Source of the DNA: Candidatus Martarchaeota archaeon
Lineage (GTDB): Archaea; Micrarchaeota; Micrarchaeia; Micrarchaeales; Micrarchaeaceae
Length of the DNA stretch: 29,602 bases
Assembly (NCBI GenBank): GCA_023485745.1
Contig: JAMCZL010000019.1
Location: 1 to 29,602, forward strand
Reading direction: 5' to 3'
Below are positions 13,868-23,169 of the stretch, one piece after another. The notes under the pieces are model-generated. The model saw only the letters and a program-made list of their open reading frames with translations. It searched no databases and was not told the DNA's origin. Made by a program: the position numbers and the translations under genes. Each line of letters starts with the position of its first letter. Position 1 is the first letter of the stretch.

Positions 13868-16800
13868 ATGTCCGCAAACAAGCGACTGATTATTGCCGCC
13901 TTTGTGCTGGCGATTGCAGTTGTACTCATCGATAACCAAGCGTCTGCGGCTTCGCAGCCCAGTATCACAGTGCAGGTCGCAACGCCTCCGCAGAATGCAC
14001 TGTCTGTCACCGCCATGTCGCCGGTAATAGAGCAAGGTCCCAAGCTGTCGTGCCCTCCCGGCGTTCCAAACCAGGGCAATCTTGTGATAGCTTCATCTGA
14101 AACACTTTCTAGTGATCTCTGTGCAAATACGATAGTGGTTGACAGCGGCGTAGTACTAACTACTGCAAGCTACAGCATAACTGCCATATACTCATTTACA
14201 AACAATGGTTTAATTTTATCAGGTCCCTTAGCCAACGGCGGTAGTGCAATTACCGACTTAAAAAAGAATGGAAATGGAGCTAACGGGGATAACAGCAACT
14301 TGGGGGGCGGGGCGGGTGGAACTGGAAGCGCACAGTGCCCGAACGGGCTTTCCGGCTCCGGCGGAGGAGGTCCTGGTGCATCAGGCGGAAGTTCTTCCTG
14401 TTATGCTCTTTATACATGGTCTACTGATGGCGGAAGTAATTCCGGCGGCGGAGGCGGAGGAGGCGGATTCTCAGTTGGCGGCGGCGGCGGCGGCGCCGCC
14501 GGCGGTCAAGGCGCTGGCAATGTAATAATATACGCTAAAGATTTTTTCAATAAAGGTACAATAGCTGCACCCGGCTATTCTGGTGGATCTGGTAGCTACT
14601 GGGGAGGCGGCGGAGGCGGGGCAGGGTATATAGAATTATTTATAACCGCTTCTAAGGCTTCAAACATTGAAATAGGCGGCGTAAGTGCCATAGGCGGCTC
14701 GGGAGGACTTATATCCGAGTGCAGCGGAAATTTCGGGTCCGGCGCCGGCGGCGGAGGCGGAGTAATAGACGTATATGTGCTTTCCTATTTGACATCCGAA
14801 GTAAGTGGAAGCTTTGTTGTTGCCGGCGGTCATTACGGCGTGGATACTGGCGGGTGCAGCTATTCTCACGGATCGAGTGGAAAGTCTGGCAGTTATGCGA
14901 TTAAATCTATCCCTCCAATAATAGACGTGCCACACGGCTGCTACGGCGGAAGCACGCTCGACAACGGATACTGCAACATATATACAAACTCGTCCAATCC
15001 CATCTCAGCAAGCCAGTACAGCGGCTATGCAGGAGACGGCAGTTTTGTAGTTCAGCCCTCAACCAGTTCAACAGGCACTGTGATACCGCAAGTGCTCAAA
15101 TACAACAGCCAAGATGCGCAATGGCTTATTACCTGCCCGATGTCTCCTGATCCTTCAAACACGATTGAGTACCTGGTAACCTCTAATGCCTCGCACATTG
15201 CAGGAAACAGGTGCCTTGCAAGCGCAACAGCCCTAGATACCATTGTAAGGCAGCATATATACATAAGCTGGAGCCAGTCCAGCCCTGCCAATGCTACTGT
15301 AAACATTGCATTCCTTAATCTATCTGACCCTGTAGTAAACAACCTCGGCTACTCTCCGCAGGCCAACATGTCAACCAATCCAGGCAATTTCGTGCTTTCA
15401 AACGGCTATGACACGCAGTCGTACATATTCGATAGCGTACCTACTATGCCGCAAAGCGCAATATGGTCATGGCATGCAAGGTATGCGGACCTTTCAAAAG
15501 TAAACGTAGGGCCTCTGCACAACCAGACGACCCTGAAAAACCTCTACTTTTATACAACCCCTAGCGGGGGCACATATACTGGTGGCGCGAATTACTGCAA
15601 CTACACATATGACTACACTGAAAATTCCATTGTAGACCAAGTAACAAACGCCTTCATAACGATACCTGTAGACGTGGAGGGCATAAAGTTTCCTAGTTAC
15701 CTGCTTTTCCAGGGCAGCCTGTACCAGCCCGCAACCGTCATAAAAAGGGCTCCTTCGGCTGAATTTTCATGTGCTTCAGACCTGTATTACAACGATCCGG
15801 GCAAGTGTCCTTCTGGTTACGGACTGCGCAGCGCGTCCCTTGTAGGCGCCGGTGAATTCTTCTACGGCGGGGCATTGCAACCCGGCGATACGCCAGCATC
15901 GCCATGTTTGGATGGCTCCTGCCTTGGCAATTGGCCGCACACCCAGACAGTACCTGTATTTACATCAAACGCTCCTTCATTTCAAGGAAACTACATAGTC
16001 GCAAGGTCGTACTGCACTATAACAATCCCTTTGACCTCCGATTGCATAGCGTGGGGCTACAATGCGTACCGAATTCCAATCAGCACAATGGCGTTCAAGA
16101 ACGTGACAGCGTTGCCGTATTACCTTTACAACTTTTCAATGCCTGCCACCATAAGCAACGTAAACGGCCGTGCCGAATTCCTGAATCTCTCTTTCGACAT
16201 GTACAGCCCGCACAACTATCTGGCGCCTGCCAACTATCTGGACAGCATGCCCCTGCATACCGGCTCGGGTTTCTTTGCCACTGACGGCAATGGGGATCTT
16301 GTAGAATATCCATCTACTGAGGTTACCAATCCCAGCAACACTGCATTCAATGATCCAAGCACAGACTTCTTTACGAGCCTGTCAAACACCGTGGTAGCCA
16401 GCCTAGGCCTGCTCAGCTTCCTAAACCCAAGCCAAAGCCAAGCAATAGGCCCCTTCAGGGTGGGCCAGGTGCAGGAGCCTACATACATCGCGTCTTCGCC
16501 AAACGATTACATATACATTTTCAACTATACCAGCTCTTGCGGGTTCCTCTGCCTTACAAGCACAGCAAAGACGTTCCTAATAACCATGAGGTTCATACCT
16601 GTAGGATATTTCAACATGACAAACTACCAGCCAAACGTTCTTGAAAACCAGCTCTTTCCTTCGAAGAAGGCGTACGCATCAGCGTGGGAATCGTATTGGA
16701 AGAAGGCCCTGCTAGAACAGTCCGCAAATCTTTACGTGACCAATGTCACTCCAATAACCAGCACCACGCAAATACTGTTCGGCTTAGCCAATGTTGGCAG

Positions 16801-19800
16801 TTCTGGGGTAACATTCAACTCCCTCATACCTCTGGCTTTGACTACGGACTATGCGGACGACAAGTTTATTGTTGGAATTGATAGGAATACAATAGGCGCC
16901 AATGGCTGCTCGGCCCACTTCGCCATACCGCCTATTTCGTGCAAACGCGAAAAATTCGAGGTGGACGCCCTGCTTTCAAACGGCACCGCAATAACCAGCG
17001 AATTTACCTCTGGAAACATCGGTGGCTTCGTCCCGTCCAGTGAAATAGCCGCTGCCCCCGGAGGCCAGTTCGTTTATCTTGCAAGTCCGCGCTTCGGATA
17101 CCTTGCAGTTTTCAGCGTGGGGTCAAACTCCATATCATACGCGGGCACGCAGTCTTTAAGCTATTCAAACTCGACGGAAAATTTCAATATAGCGAAGTAC
17201 TTGCAGGACGGGGGGCCGTTCAACAATAGCGCCATCGCAAATGCGTATGCTGGCACCCCCACTACAAACGACATACAAAGCAACCATCACGTCATCGGAA
17301 TAACCGACTTCGAAGGCATAAACTACATACTAGACAACTGGACGTTTACTGTCAACGGCCTGACTTCTACAATGCTCATGCTCAGGGCATTTACGTCGAA
17401 CGGCACAGAAATACCAATAGACCCTTCGCTTATACCCGATACGATTGCCGCCAACCCTGCAGCGATATCTACTACGACGGGAAGCTCAGGCATAAGATAT
17501 TTTCCACCGTACGGTTGGCCGCTTTCGGTCAATATCTCAATAAGCAACAATAAATACGTATCATACTGCGCTGCGGATTGCACCTACACTCCAAACACAA
17601 TAGGATCAAATTCAAATGGCTACGAGCCAATAGGGCCGTTCATAAACGCAAATGGATACGAGCCAGCAGTGAATGATACTGCGTTTTCGGCAGCATTCAA
17701 TGGAAGCATGATGATACTCGCGCATCCATACATTTATACTTCCTCTGTTGCAGTAGGATTTCCGGCTAAAGGTTTGTACACAGAGCTGCTGAATTTCAAG
17801 ATGAACCTGGAAAACTACACAAAAATCTCATTGGGCGCAGACGCACCGTACAACTGCTTTATAAGCACTCCAGTAAAAAACACGCCATGCATTTACGACA
17901 CCAATGTTGCCGACATATATCCTCCTTTTGAGGATGTGCCAAGCTCATTCAACTATGTGCTTTCACGGGGCGCGCCACAGAATTTCCTGCAGCTTCAGAA
18001 CCTTGTCTCTTCGCTGTTTCCCAACGGAATAACCTCATCGCAGACAAACAACGATGCGAACACAGACAACGGAGTTACAAGTGGCTATCAACCTGGCACC
18101 AGTGGCACGGGCACCGCAAATCTCGGAACAACCTCTCTGCCAGAATATATCAATAGCAGCATAGACGGCTACCTTCTGGTGCCCTACTACACAAAATACA
18201 CGCTTCATCAACAGTGGTCGCCGAATCCAGACCCGCCAAATCCGGGTTCTGCGGCATCCTGCAAGGATTATACATTCAATGGCATCCAAAATGGAAACAA
18301 TGTAGGGGTAAGCTATACGTTCAACGGCTACTCCGTCGCGCAGGCAAACGTATCAACCAAGTCCAACGCCATAAACGAGACCGTAGCCGGCGGAGCCACA
18401 TACCTAGAGTACCTGCCCAACAGCAACATATACGCCCCACAAATTTCCGACGAATTCCTTACCCTGCCGTCAATAATCAATTACAAGATACTTACTAACA
18501 GGCTGCTTGGCAACATAACGGTAAACAACAGCGTGACCAGGAACGGCCTCCCTAACGTTTTAAGCCTTATAGCACAGGGCCTTACAAGCGAAATAAGCGC
18601 TACTGCCAATAGCCTTAGCACACCTTACTTCATAAACTCAACGCACAACTACAATTACCAGCTTCTTACCCTTGACCAGCAGACAAACTTCAACGGGCAG
18701 GGCACCTCAGAATATGATGGCTATGCCCTTCAGGAAATAATGCCGATATCGCCCCAATACGGCACCGCAAGCAGCTCAAAATCGCCCTATTCGAGTGCTT
18801 TCAACTATACAAACAGCACGCTAACGACATATTCGCAGCTGTTTAGCATTTTTACGCGCACTTCGTACCTGAACAGCATGCTACTTAATGTCAGCGGAAA
18901 CAAAAACATTATTGGCTACAACCGGCTCATGTACAAGTTCGTTGACGCGTTCAACAATACGATATACATGCCGGTAGACCTTAACTTCGCAAACATAACC
19001 TATATAACAGACACCGCCAACCCAATTGTAAATCCCATAAACCCGAACGAAACGAAAGTAAAGGTTGTAGGCAGCGCCGGATTCAGGAGCGGAATTCTGG
19101 GGCTGAAGTACACGCCTCTGCCAGAGGGCTCGCCGATATACATATACTACGACACAAACATAAACTACTACAACTCGAGCTCAACCCCCAGTTCAAATCC
19201 AACCGCATACTACACCTATGCCTTGAAGTGCGCGTTCTCCACCAATGCCACCGGCTGCCAGTACTCAAACCCCCTGGCAACCATAACCCAGGGCGTATAC
19301 GCTTCTGAGGCCAACACCATAAATTTCGCCACATCATACAATTCAATAGGGCCGGACGAATGCGCTAACGAGTCAAAGAGCCTGCTTGCGGTGCCTATAA
19401 GCCCGCCGGCAGTGTGCAACATATACGGAGATAACGGCCTGCCATCTGTAAAGTACTCTCCAATGCTTGGCGCATACGAATACTGCATACCTGAATACGC
19501 AAACGGCAGCGGAACAAGTTTCACTTCACAGCTGGGCCTTGTCAAGACAGTGTACACAAACTCTACGGGAGGGTTCTCCGCGTCGTTCAACGTTTGCGGC
19601 ACCGGACAGGAAAGGGTAATAGCCCAGTACTATGGCAACCCGCCTCCAGAGCCAAACATAATTTACCAGCCTCCGTTAAGGCTGAGCAATGGCACAAACT
19701 ACGATCTTCTCATTAACGAGGAGAAGACGTTTGAATACAACTACTCCTATGCGCCAAATGCCACTGTGGAAGGCGTCACAATAGGCAACTATGCGCTGGA

Positions 19801-19960
19801 TTTCGGCAATCTGGGAATGCTTGCAACTGCCGGCGCTATCGCCATAGCCGCGGCATTGCTCATGTTCCAGGCGTCAAGGCGCCGCGCAAAGCCAGGCAGA
19901 AATGCCACATATGCACCGATAAAGGGAAATAAAAAGCCAACGCGCAAAAATGGCAAATAA
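13868..19960 (+). CDS. Giant (2030-aa) cell-surface protein
   Basis: An N-terminal Sec signal peptide (RLIIAAFVLAIAVVLI, ending near QASAA around residue 28) starts the protein. Residues about 134-300 are dominated by glycine runs. A long Ser/Thr/Asn/Tyr-rich region full of N-x-S/T sequons and scattered cysteines follows. Around nucleotides 17040-17130 GGQFVYLASPRFGYLAVFSV resembles one blade of a YncE-like propeller. Near the C-terminus STGGFSASFNVCGTGQERVIAQYYG looks like an Ig-like strand pair. A single membrane helix (about 1979-2001, GMLATAGAIAIAAALLMF) and a basic tail (RRRAKPGR) anchor it with the bulk outside. Candidates are an S-layer subunit or a giant adhesin. No catalytic motif is seen. 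A J-domain membrane protein follows 43 bp downstream. Confidence 0.85.
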   Translation: MSANKRLIIAAFVLAIAVVLIDNQASAASQPSITVQVATPPQNALSVTAMSPVIEQGPKLSCPPGVPNQGNLVIASSETLSSDLCANTIVVDSGVVLTTASYSITAIYSFTNNGLILSGPLANGGSAITDLKKNGNGANGDNSNLGGGAGGTGSAQCPNGLSGSGGGGPGASGGSSSCYALYTWSTDGGSNSGGGGGGGGFSVGGGGGGAAGGQGAGNVIIYAKDFFNKGTIAAPGYSGGSGSYWGGGGGGAGYIELFITASKASNIEIGGVSAIGGSGGLISECSGNFGSGAGGGGGVIDVYVLSYLTSEVSGSFVVAGGHYGVDTGGCSYSHGSSGKSGSYAIKSIPPIIDVPHGCYGGSTLDNGYCNIYTNSSNPISASQYSGYAGDGSFVVQPSTSSTGTVIPQVLKYNSQDAQWLITCPMSPDPSNTIEYLVTSNASHIAGNRCLASATALDTIVRQHIYISWSQSSPANATVNIAFLNLSDPVVNNLGYSPQANMSTNPGNFVLSNGYDTQSYIFDSVPTMPQSAIWSWHARYADLSKVNVGPLHNQTTLKNLYFYTTPSGGTYTGGANYCNYTYDYTENSIVDQVTNAFITIPVDVEGIKFPSYLLFQGSLYQPATVIKRAPSAEFSCASDLYYNDPGKCPSGYGLRSASLVGAGEFFYGGALQPGDTPASPCLDGSCLGNWPHTQTVPVFTSNAPSFQGNYIVARSYCTITIPLTSDCIAWGYNAYRIPISTMAFKNVTALPYYLYNFSMPATISNVNGRAEFLNLSFDMYSPHNYLAPANYLDSMPLHTGSGFFATDGNGDLVEYPSTEVTNPSNTAFNDPSTDFFTSLSNTVVASLGLLSFLNPSQSQAIGPFRVGQVQEPTYIASSPNDYIYIFNYTSSCGFLCLTSTAKTFLITMRFIPVGYFNMTNYQPNVLENQLFPSKKAYASAWESYWKKALLEQSANLYVTNVTPITSTTQILFGLANVGSSGVTFNSLIPLALTTDYADDKFIVGIDRNTIGANGCSAHFAIPPISCKREKFEVDALLSNGTAITSEFTSGNIGGFVPSSEIAAAPGGQFVYLASPRFGYLAVFSVGSNSISYAGTQSLSYSNSTENFNIAKYLQDGGPFNNSAIANAYAGTPTTNDIQSNHHVIGITDFEGINYILDNWTFTVNGLTSTMLMLRAFTSNGTEIPIDPSLIPDTIAANPAAISTTTGSSGIRYFPPYGWPLSVNISISNNKYVSYCAADCTYTPNTIGSNSNGYEPIGPFINANGYEPAVNDTAFSAAFNGSMMILAHPYIYTSSVAVGFPAKGLYTELLNFKMNLENYTKISLGADAPYNCFISTPVKNTPCIYDTNVADIYPPFEDVPSSFNYVLSRGAPQNFLQLQNLVSSLFPNGITSSQTNNDANTDNGVTSGYQPGTSGTGTANLGTTSLPEYINSSIDGYLLVPYYTKYTLHQQWSPNPDPPNPGSAASCKDYTFNGIQNGNNVGVSYTFNGYSVAQANVSTKSNAINETVAGGATYLEYLPNSNIYAPQISDEFLTLPSIINYKILTNRLLGNITVNNSVTRNGLPNVLSLIAQGLTSEISATANSLSTPYFINSTHNYNYQLLTLDQQTNFNGQGTSEYDGYALQEIMPISPQYGTASSSKSPYSSAFNYTNSTLTTYSQLFSIFTRTSYLNSMLLNVSGNKNIIGYNRLMYKFVDAFNNTIYMPVDLNFANITYITDTANPIVNPINPNETKVKVVGSAGFRSGILGLKYTPLPEGSPIYIYYDTNINYYNSSSTPSSNPTAYYTYALKCAFSTNATGCQYSNPLATITQGVYASEANTINFATSYNSIGPDECANESKSLLAVPISPPAVCNIYGDNGLPSVKYSPMLGAYEYCIPEYANGSGTSFTSQLGLVKTVYTNSTGGFSASFNVCGTGQERVIAQYYGNPPPEPNIIYQPPLRLSNGTNYDLLINEEKTFEYNYSYAPNATVEGVTIGNYALDFGNLGMLATAGAIAIAAALLMFQASRRRAKPGRNATYAPIKGNKKPTRKNGK
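14268..14770 (+). repeat. Low-complexity glycine-rich coding segment
   Basis: GGN codon runs encode clusters such as eight consecutive glycines followed by FSV and six more glycines. They alternate with short Ser/Tyr/Cys-containing stretches. It is compositional, not a regular unit repeat, and lies within the giant surface protein. Similar Gly-rich parts are common in secreted adhesins. The GGC-rich run at about 14478-14502 could be length-variable. Confidence 0.7.
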
Positions 19961-19967
19961 GCAAAAC

Positions 19968-19977
19968 TTAAATATCA
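19968..19977 (+). promoter_or_regulatory. TATA box of the J-domain protein gene
   Basis: CTTAAATATC lies in the short gap after the giant gene, about 30 bp before ATG 20004. It gives the downstream gene its own near-leaderless promoter in addition to any read-through. Confidence 0.5.
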
Positions 19978-20003
19978 ATTAATGCATAATAATATTGACA
20001 GGG

Positions 20004-21632
20004 ATGGTAGTAGAAATTGCATTTTTGCTGTTAAGTTTCAATGCTGTGCTAGTTCTGATTCCAGTAATAATAATCCTAATACTCATAGCGGCAGCAGCAG
20101 GCCTGACCCGCGGGACCGACATATTCGCCGTTTTCGGGGTCGCATCGATGCTTGGGATTGCGGGAGGCATGGGCAGGGGCGGCAAGGGCAAAGGGCTCAA
20201 GGCCGTTAGGTACGGCGCCAACCCCGTAATCAGGGGAAGGGCAGCCAGAAGCATGGCAAGGCTTGCAAAGATCAAAGGCAGCAAAACCAAAACGAATAAT
20301 TTTATAGGCGCTGCAAAAGCCCTGCGCCGAAATTTAAAGGTCCGTGGATTCTCAAGAAGGCCAAGCAGGCTTGCTAGAAACGTTGCTGGAAATGCCAAGC
20401 TTAGGGGCGCTGTAGAAAGGCTGGCTTCCGAAAAGGAGAAGCAGCTGGGTCCAAGGCTAGTGCTCGGCGGTGCAGGTGGCGTGATGGTTGGCGGAGCGGC
20501 TGCCGGCGCGGGTATAAATAATAGGGTACACCTGGCAGTTGCCGGAAGCGGCAAAAGCAAAGGGGACAAAGCAAATCCCGAAAAGGAAAGACAAAAAAAG
20601 GTGAAACTTGGCAAGCGCCTTACCCCACTCAGCGAACAATACTTAACTGCAGAAAAGCTTGGCCCTCTTGAGCCTAAGGGCTCCGGCGGCTCTGGAGGGG
20701 GAAGGGCAACCAAATTCATAGAGACTAAGGGTTCATACATACACATTGGACACACACGGAAGATAATATCAAAGATAACCAACAAGCCAATTATCGGCAA
20801 CGAAAATCCAGTAAGTATAATAAAAATACCTCACCACATTTTCATGTTTAGCGCTTCGCATCGCGAGGCTTACAGTGATGCCAAGGCCGCAGCAAAAAGG
20901 AAATCGGCTGCGGATTACGAGAGCTCAAAAGACTACCGCAGAAATGCAGACAAATATGAGCTCAAAAAAATAATGGATGAAAACAAAACAGAGATAAATC
21001 TGGCCATGATAACTGCAGGCATGGGCTTCCTTGAAAAGCGCAGGTTTCTAAAGAACCTACCAGAGCCAAACCCCCCCAAGGATGTAGATGGGGTTTCCTC
21101 TGGAGCCGGCGCCGACAAAACGACTGGCCTGGCACCTTTATCGTCAAACTCTAATGTTCCAGCAAATGGCGGAGAGGATTTACGCAGCAGAAACGTGCCT
21201 AAGCCAATGTCCCAAAAATCCCCTTCTGAAGAGGCCATAGCAGCCCAAAATTATTCCTATTTAAATGAGAAATCCAACGCCGGATCAGAAACGCCTTCAC
21301 TTGAGAATCTCGGGGGCGGCAGTTCATCATCGCGCGCTGAAGGAGGAAACTCTAGCGGCGGCGGATCGTCTTCACGTTCCGGATATTCGCAGGGCTCTGG
21401 AAATTCTAATGCAGGATCACAGGCGTTTGCAAATTCTTCAAGCCCCTATGCGATACTTGGCTTGCCTGAGGGTTCCTCATTCGAGGATGCAAAGAAGGCG
21501 TTCAGGAAGCTTACATTGCAGTACCACCCGGACCTTTTCAAGGACGAGATGCAAAAGCAAATAAACGAACAAAAGATGAAGCTAATAAACAGCGCTATGG
21601 ATTCTATCGAAGAGAAATACAATAAAAAGTAG
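20004..21632 (+). CDS. Membrane-anchored C-terminal J-domain protein
   Basis: A 542-aa protein from ATG 20004; an in-frame TTG at 19995 adds three residues. The N-terminus is strongly hydrophobic (about 4-33, LVLIPVIIILILIAAAAG), with a possible second short helix (FAVFGVASMLGIAGGMG). A long Lys/Arg-rich stretch then predicts a cytoplasmic body. A hydrophobic Gly/Ala segment (LVLGGAGGVMVGGAAAGAG) sits near 150-170. After a Ser/Gly/Asn-rich linker the last about 64 residues form a J domain (PYAILGLPEGSSFEDAKKAF...), with the HPD tripeptide in LQYHPDLF. J domains stimulate the ATPase of Hsp70 (DnaK). It lacks the zinc-finger and C-terminal domains of DnaJ, so it is a specialised J-protein. It follows the giant surface protein in the same direction. 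The C-terminal position of the J domain is unusual. Confidence 0.8.
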   Translation: MVVEIAFLLLSFNAVLVLIPVIIILILIAAAAGLTRGTDIFAVFGVASMLGIAGGMGRGGKGKGLKAVRYGANPVIRGRAARSMARLAKIKGSKTKTNNFIGAAKALRRNLKVRGFSRRPSRLARNVAGNAKLRGAVERLASEKEKQLGPRLVLGGAGGVMVGGAAAGAGINNRVHLAVAGSGKSKGDKANPEKERQKKVKLGKRLTPLSEQYLTAEKLGPLEPKGSGGSGGGRATKFIETKGSYIHIGHTRKIISKITNKPIIGNENPVSIIKIPHHIFMFSASHREAYSDAKAAAKRKSAADYESSKDYRRNADKYELKKIMDENKTEINLAMITAGMGFLEKRRFLKNLPEPNPPKDVDGVSSGAGADKTTGLAPLSSNSNVPANGGEDLRSRNVPKPMSQKSPSEEAIAAQNYSYLNEKSNAGSETPSLENLGGGSSSSRAEGGNSSGGGSSSRSGYSQGSGNSNAGSQAFANSSSPYAILGLPEGSSFEDAKKAFRKLTLQYHPDLFKDEMQKQINEQKMKLINSAMDSIEEKYNKK

Positions 21633-21666
21633 CAATCCGCCAAGCCCTACGCCTCAAGTGCGGGAT

Positions 21667-22386
21667 TCAAATAACACGCTTGAGGAGCTCGTTTGCCATG
21701 TCCTCGCCTGCTGCTATCTCTGGCATTACTATCCTGTAGGCTCCCGCATGCTCCAGCTTGGGTATGCTTCCCAGGCTGGCCGACCTTGCAATTATCCTTA
21801 TTCTGCTGTTTCCGGCCTTTGCAGATATGGCTATTAGGGCGTTATCCATGTCGTCCTCGGAGCATGCCACCAGGTACAGCGCGCGTTTTATCCCTGCTTT
21901 CTCAAAGGTCGAGCTGGAAGCCGGGTCCCCGAGAATTACAAGGTTGCCGTTCCTGTAAGCCCTCTCTGCGCCCCTTTCGGTCTCAGATACCACGGCTACC
22001 TTAACGCCCTTCTTTTCTGCGGCATCAATAAATGTGCCGGCAAAGCCGTTATAAGGGGCCACTATGGTGTGCGCAGACAGTTTTTTGATCTTTGATTCTA
22101 TTATTTTGTCCCTTACCCTCACGCTTTTTATGAAGTCAAAAAATATAGATGCGACCCACACTGTGAACATGACAAATACAAGCACGTCAAGCATGTCGGC
22201 CAGAAGTATCTGGGCGCTTGATCCTATGCTGATGGGCAGGCTGAAGTACCTTATGTCCATGGCCGCAAGCGCATTCCACAGCAGCGCGGATCCTGGGTCC
22301 AGCCCGGCTGAAACAGTGAGCAGGTATGAGATGAAAAAAATAACAAACGAGAATATTATTATTGCATAAAGCCTTTCGTTTTCCAT
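21667..22386 (-). CDS. Two-TM channel-like subunit with TrkA-N (RCK) domain, non-canonical pore
   Basis: A 239-aa protein. TM1 (about 8-27) and TM2 (about 62-86) flank a pore-loop-like segment, and a cytoplasmic TrkA-N-type Rossmann domain begins near residue 104. Where potassium channels carry TVGYG the sequence reads AAMDIRYFSLPIS, so the filter is not that of a K+ channel. The nucleotide motif is also degenerate (VAPYNGFAG in place of GxGxxG), although the rest of the fold (VVSE..., VILGDPASSSTFEKAGIKRA, VMPEIAAGEDMANELL) is recognisable. The ATG follows the stop of the upstream gene without a gap, with AAGGTGAGATAG as ribosome binding site, so translation is coupled. It may be a non-conducting or regulatory subunit. 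Confidence 0.78.
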   Translation of the reverse strand: MENERLYAIIIFSFVIFFISYLLTVSAGLDPGSALLWNALAAMDIRYFSLPISIGSSAQILLADMLDVLVFVMFTVWVASIFFDFIKSVRVRDKIIESKIKKLSAHTIVAPYNGFAGTFIDAAEKKGVKVAVVSETERGAERAYRNGNLVILGDPASSSTFEKAGIKRALYLVACSEDDMDNALIAISAKAGNSRIRIIARSASLGSIPKLEHAGAYRIVMPEIAAGEDMANELLKRVI

Positions 22387-23154
22387 CTATCTCACCTTCT
22401 GCAATATCTTGTTTCCAATTTCAAGGCCTGCGAGCACTTCTGGTATTACACACATCGTGGCGTTGGCGCGCTGCATCTTGGACACCGAATCCTCGTCGCG
22501 CGCCCTGGTTATTATCTTTACCTTCCTGTTGAGGTAATGCGCAGCCACAACTCCAAGCAGGTTTTCAAAGTCGTCCTCTGAGGCCATGATGACGCACCGC
22601 GCCTGCGAAATAGCCGCTTCCTTGAGCACGGCGTCGTCTCCAAAGTCGCCCCTTATGGTGTTATAATTGAGCAGGTCCGCAGCCTCGGCCCTAGATTCGT
22701 TTTTTTCTATTACAATAAAGGGCATGCCCTTGGCCTTCAGTATCTGGCACAGGTCTTCTGACAGCGAATTAAATCCGCAAACCAATATGCCGTTCTTTAG
22801 CTTGCGTATCCTGAAGAATACAAACCTCTCCCTGAGCCTTATGTTCGTTATCAGGTCAACGATCCCTGCCAGGACAAAACCTATTACTGCTATCTTGATT
22901 ATTCCCAGCATAAAAAGTATTACGATAAATGCGGGGAAGGCCCTGCTGTAAACAGGTATTGCAGCAGTGACCATTGAGCCTCCGCTGACGCCAACCGCGT
23001 CAAACAGGGCGCTGGTGGTGAAGTATACCGCAGAGTAGAGCCCGACGCCTCTCGACTCTATAAAAAAAACCGCAAATACAAATACAAACGCCACTAGCAA
23101 CGCGAAGGCAATTATATACTTGACCGGTATTTCGGAACCGGCGCTGCTATTCAA
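22387..23154 (-). CDS. Two-TM ion channel subunit with TrkA-N (RCK) domain
   Basis: A 255-aa protein with TM1 about 13-33, a pore helix and loop about 40-62, TM2 about 72-101 and an RCK domain from about 121. The pore reads YFTTSALFDAVGVSGGS, aligning with the YFxxxTxTTVGYGD of potassium channels. VG is kept but the tyrosine-glycine pair is replaced by V-S. The RCK part has ILVCGFNSLSEDL (degenerate glycine motif), FIVIEKNE and IRGDFGDDAVLKEAAI. The gene starts with TTG, 15 bp after the stand-alone RCK gene, and abuts the next channel-like gene. It would conduct a monovalent cation under ligand control; selectivity is uncertain. Confidence 0.82.
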   Translation of the reverse strand: MNSSAGSEIPVKYIIAFALLVAFVFVFAVFFIESRGVGLYSAVYFTTSALFDAVGVSGGSMVTAAIPVYSRAFPAFIVILFMLGIIKIAVIGFVLAGIVDLITNIRLRERFVFFRIRKLKNGILVCGFNSLSEDLCQILKAKGMPFIVIEKNESRAEAADLLNYNTIRGDFGDDAVLKEAAISQARCVIMASEDDFENLLGVVAAHYLNRKVKIITRARDEDSVSKMQRANATMCVIPEVLAGLEIGNKILQKVR

Positions 23155-23169
23155 CTACACACCACGGCA

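Noticed and set aside
14268..14770. The GGN-rich tract considered as a tandem repeat or CRISPR-like array
   Set aside because: There is no constant unit or spacer pattern; it is a coding low-complexity segment in frame with the surface protein.
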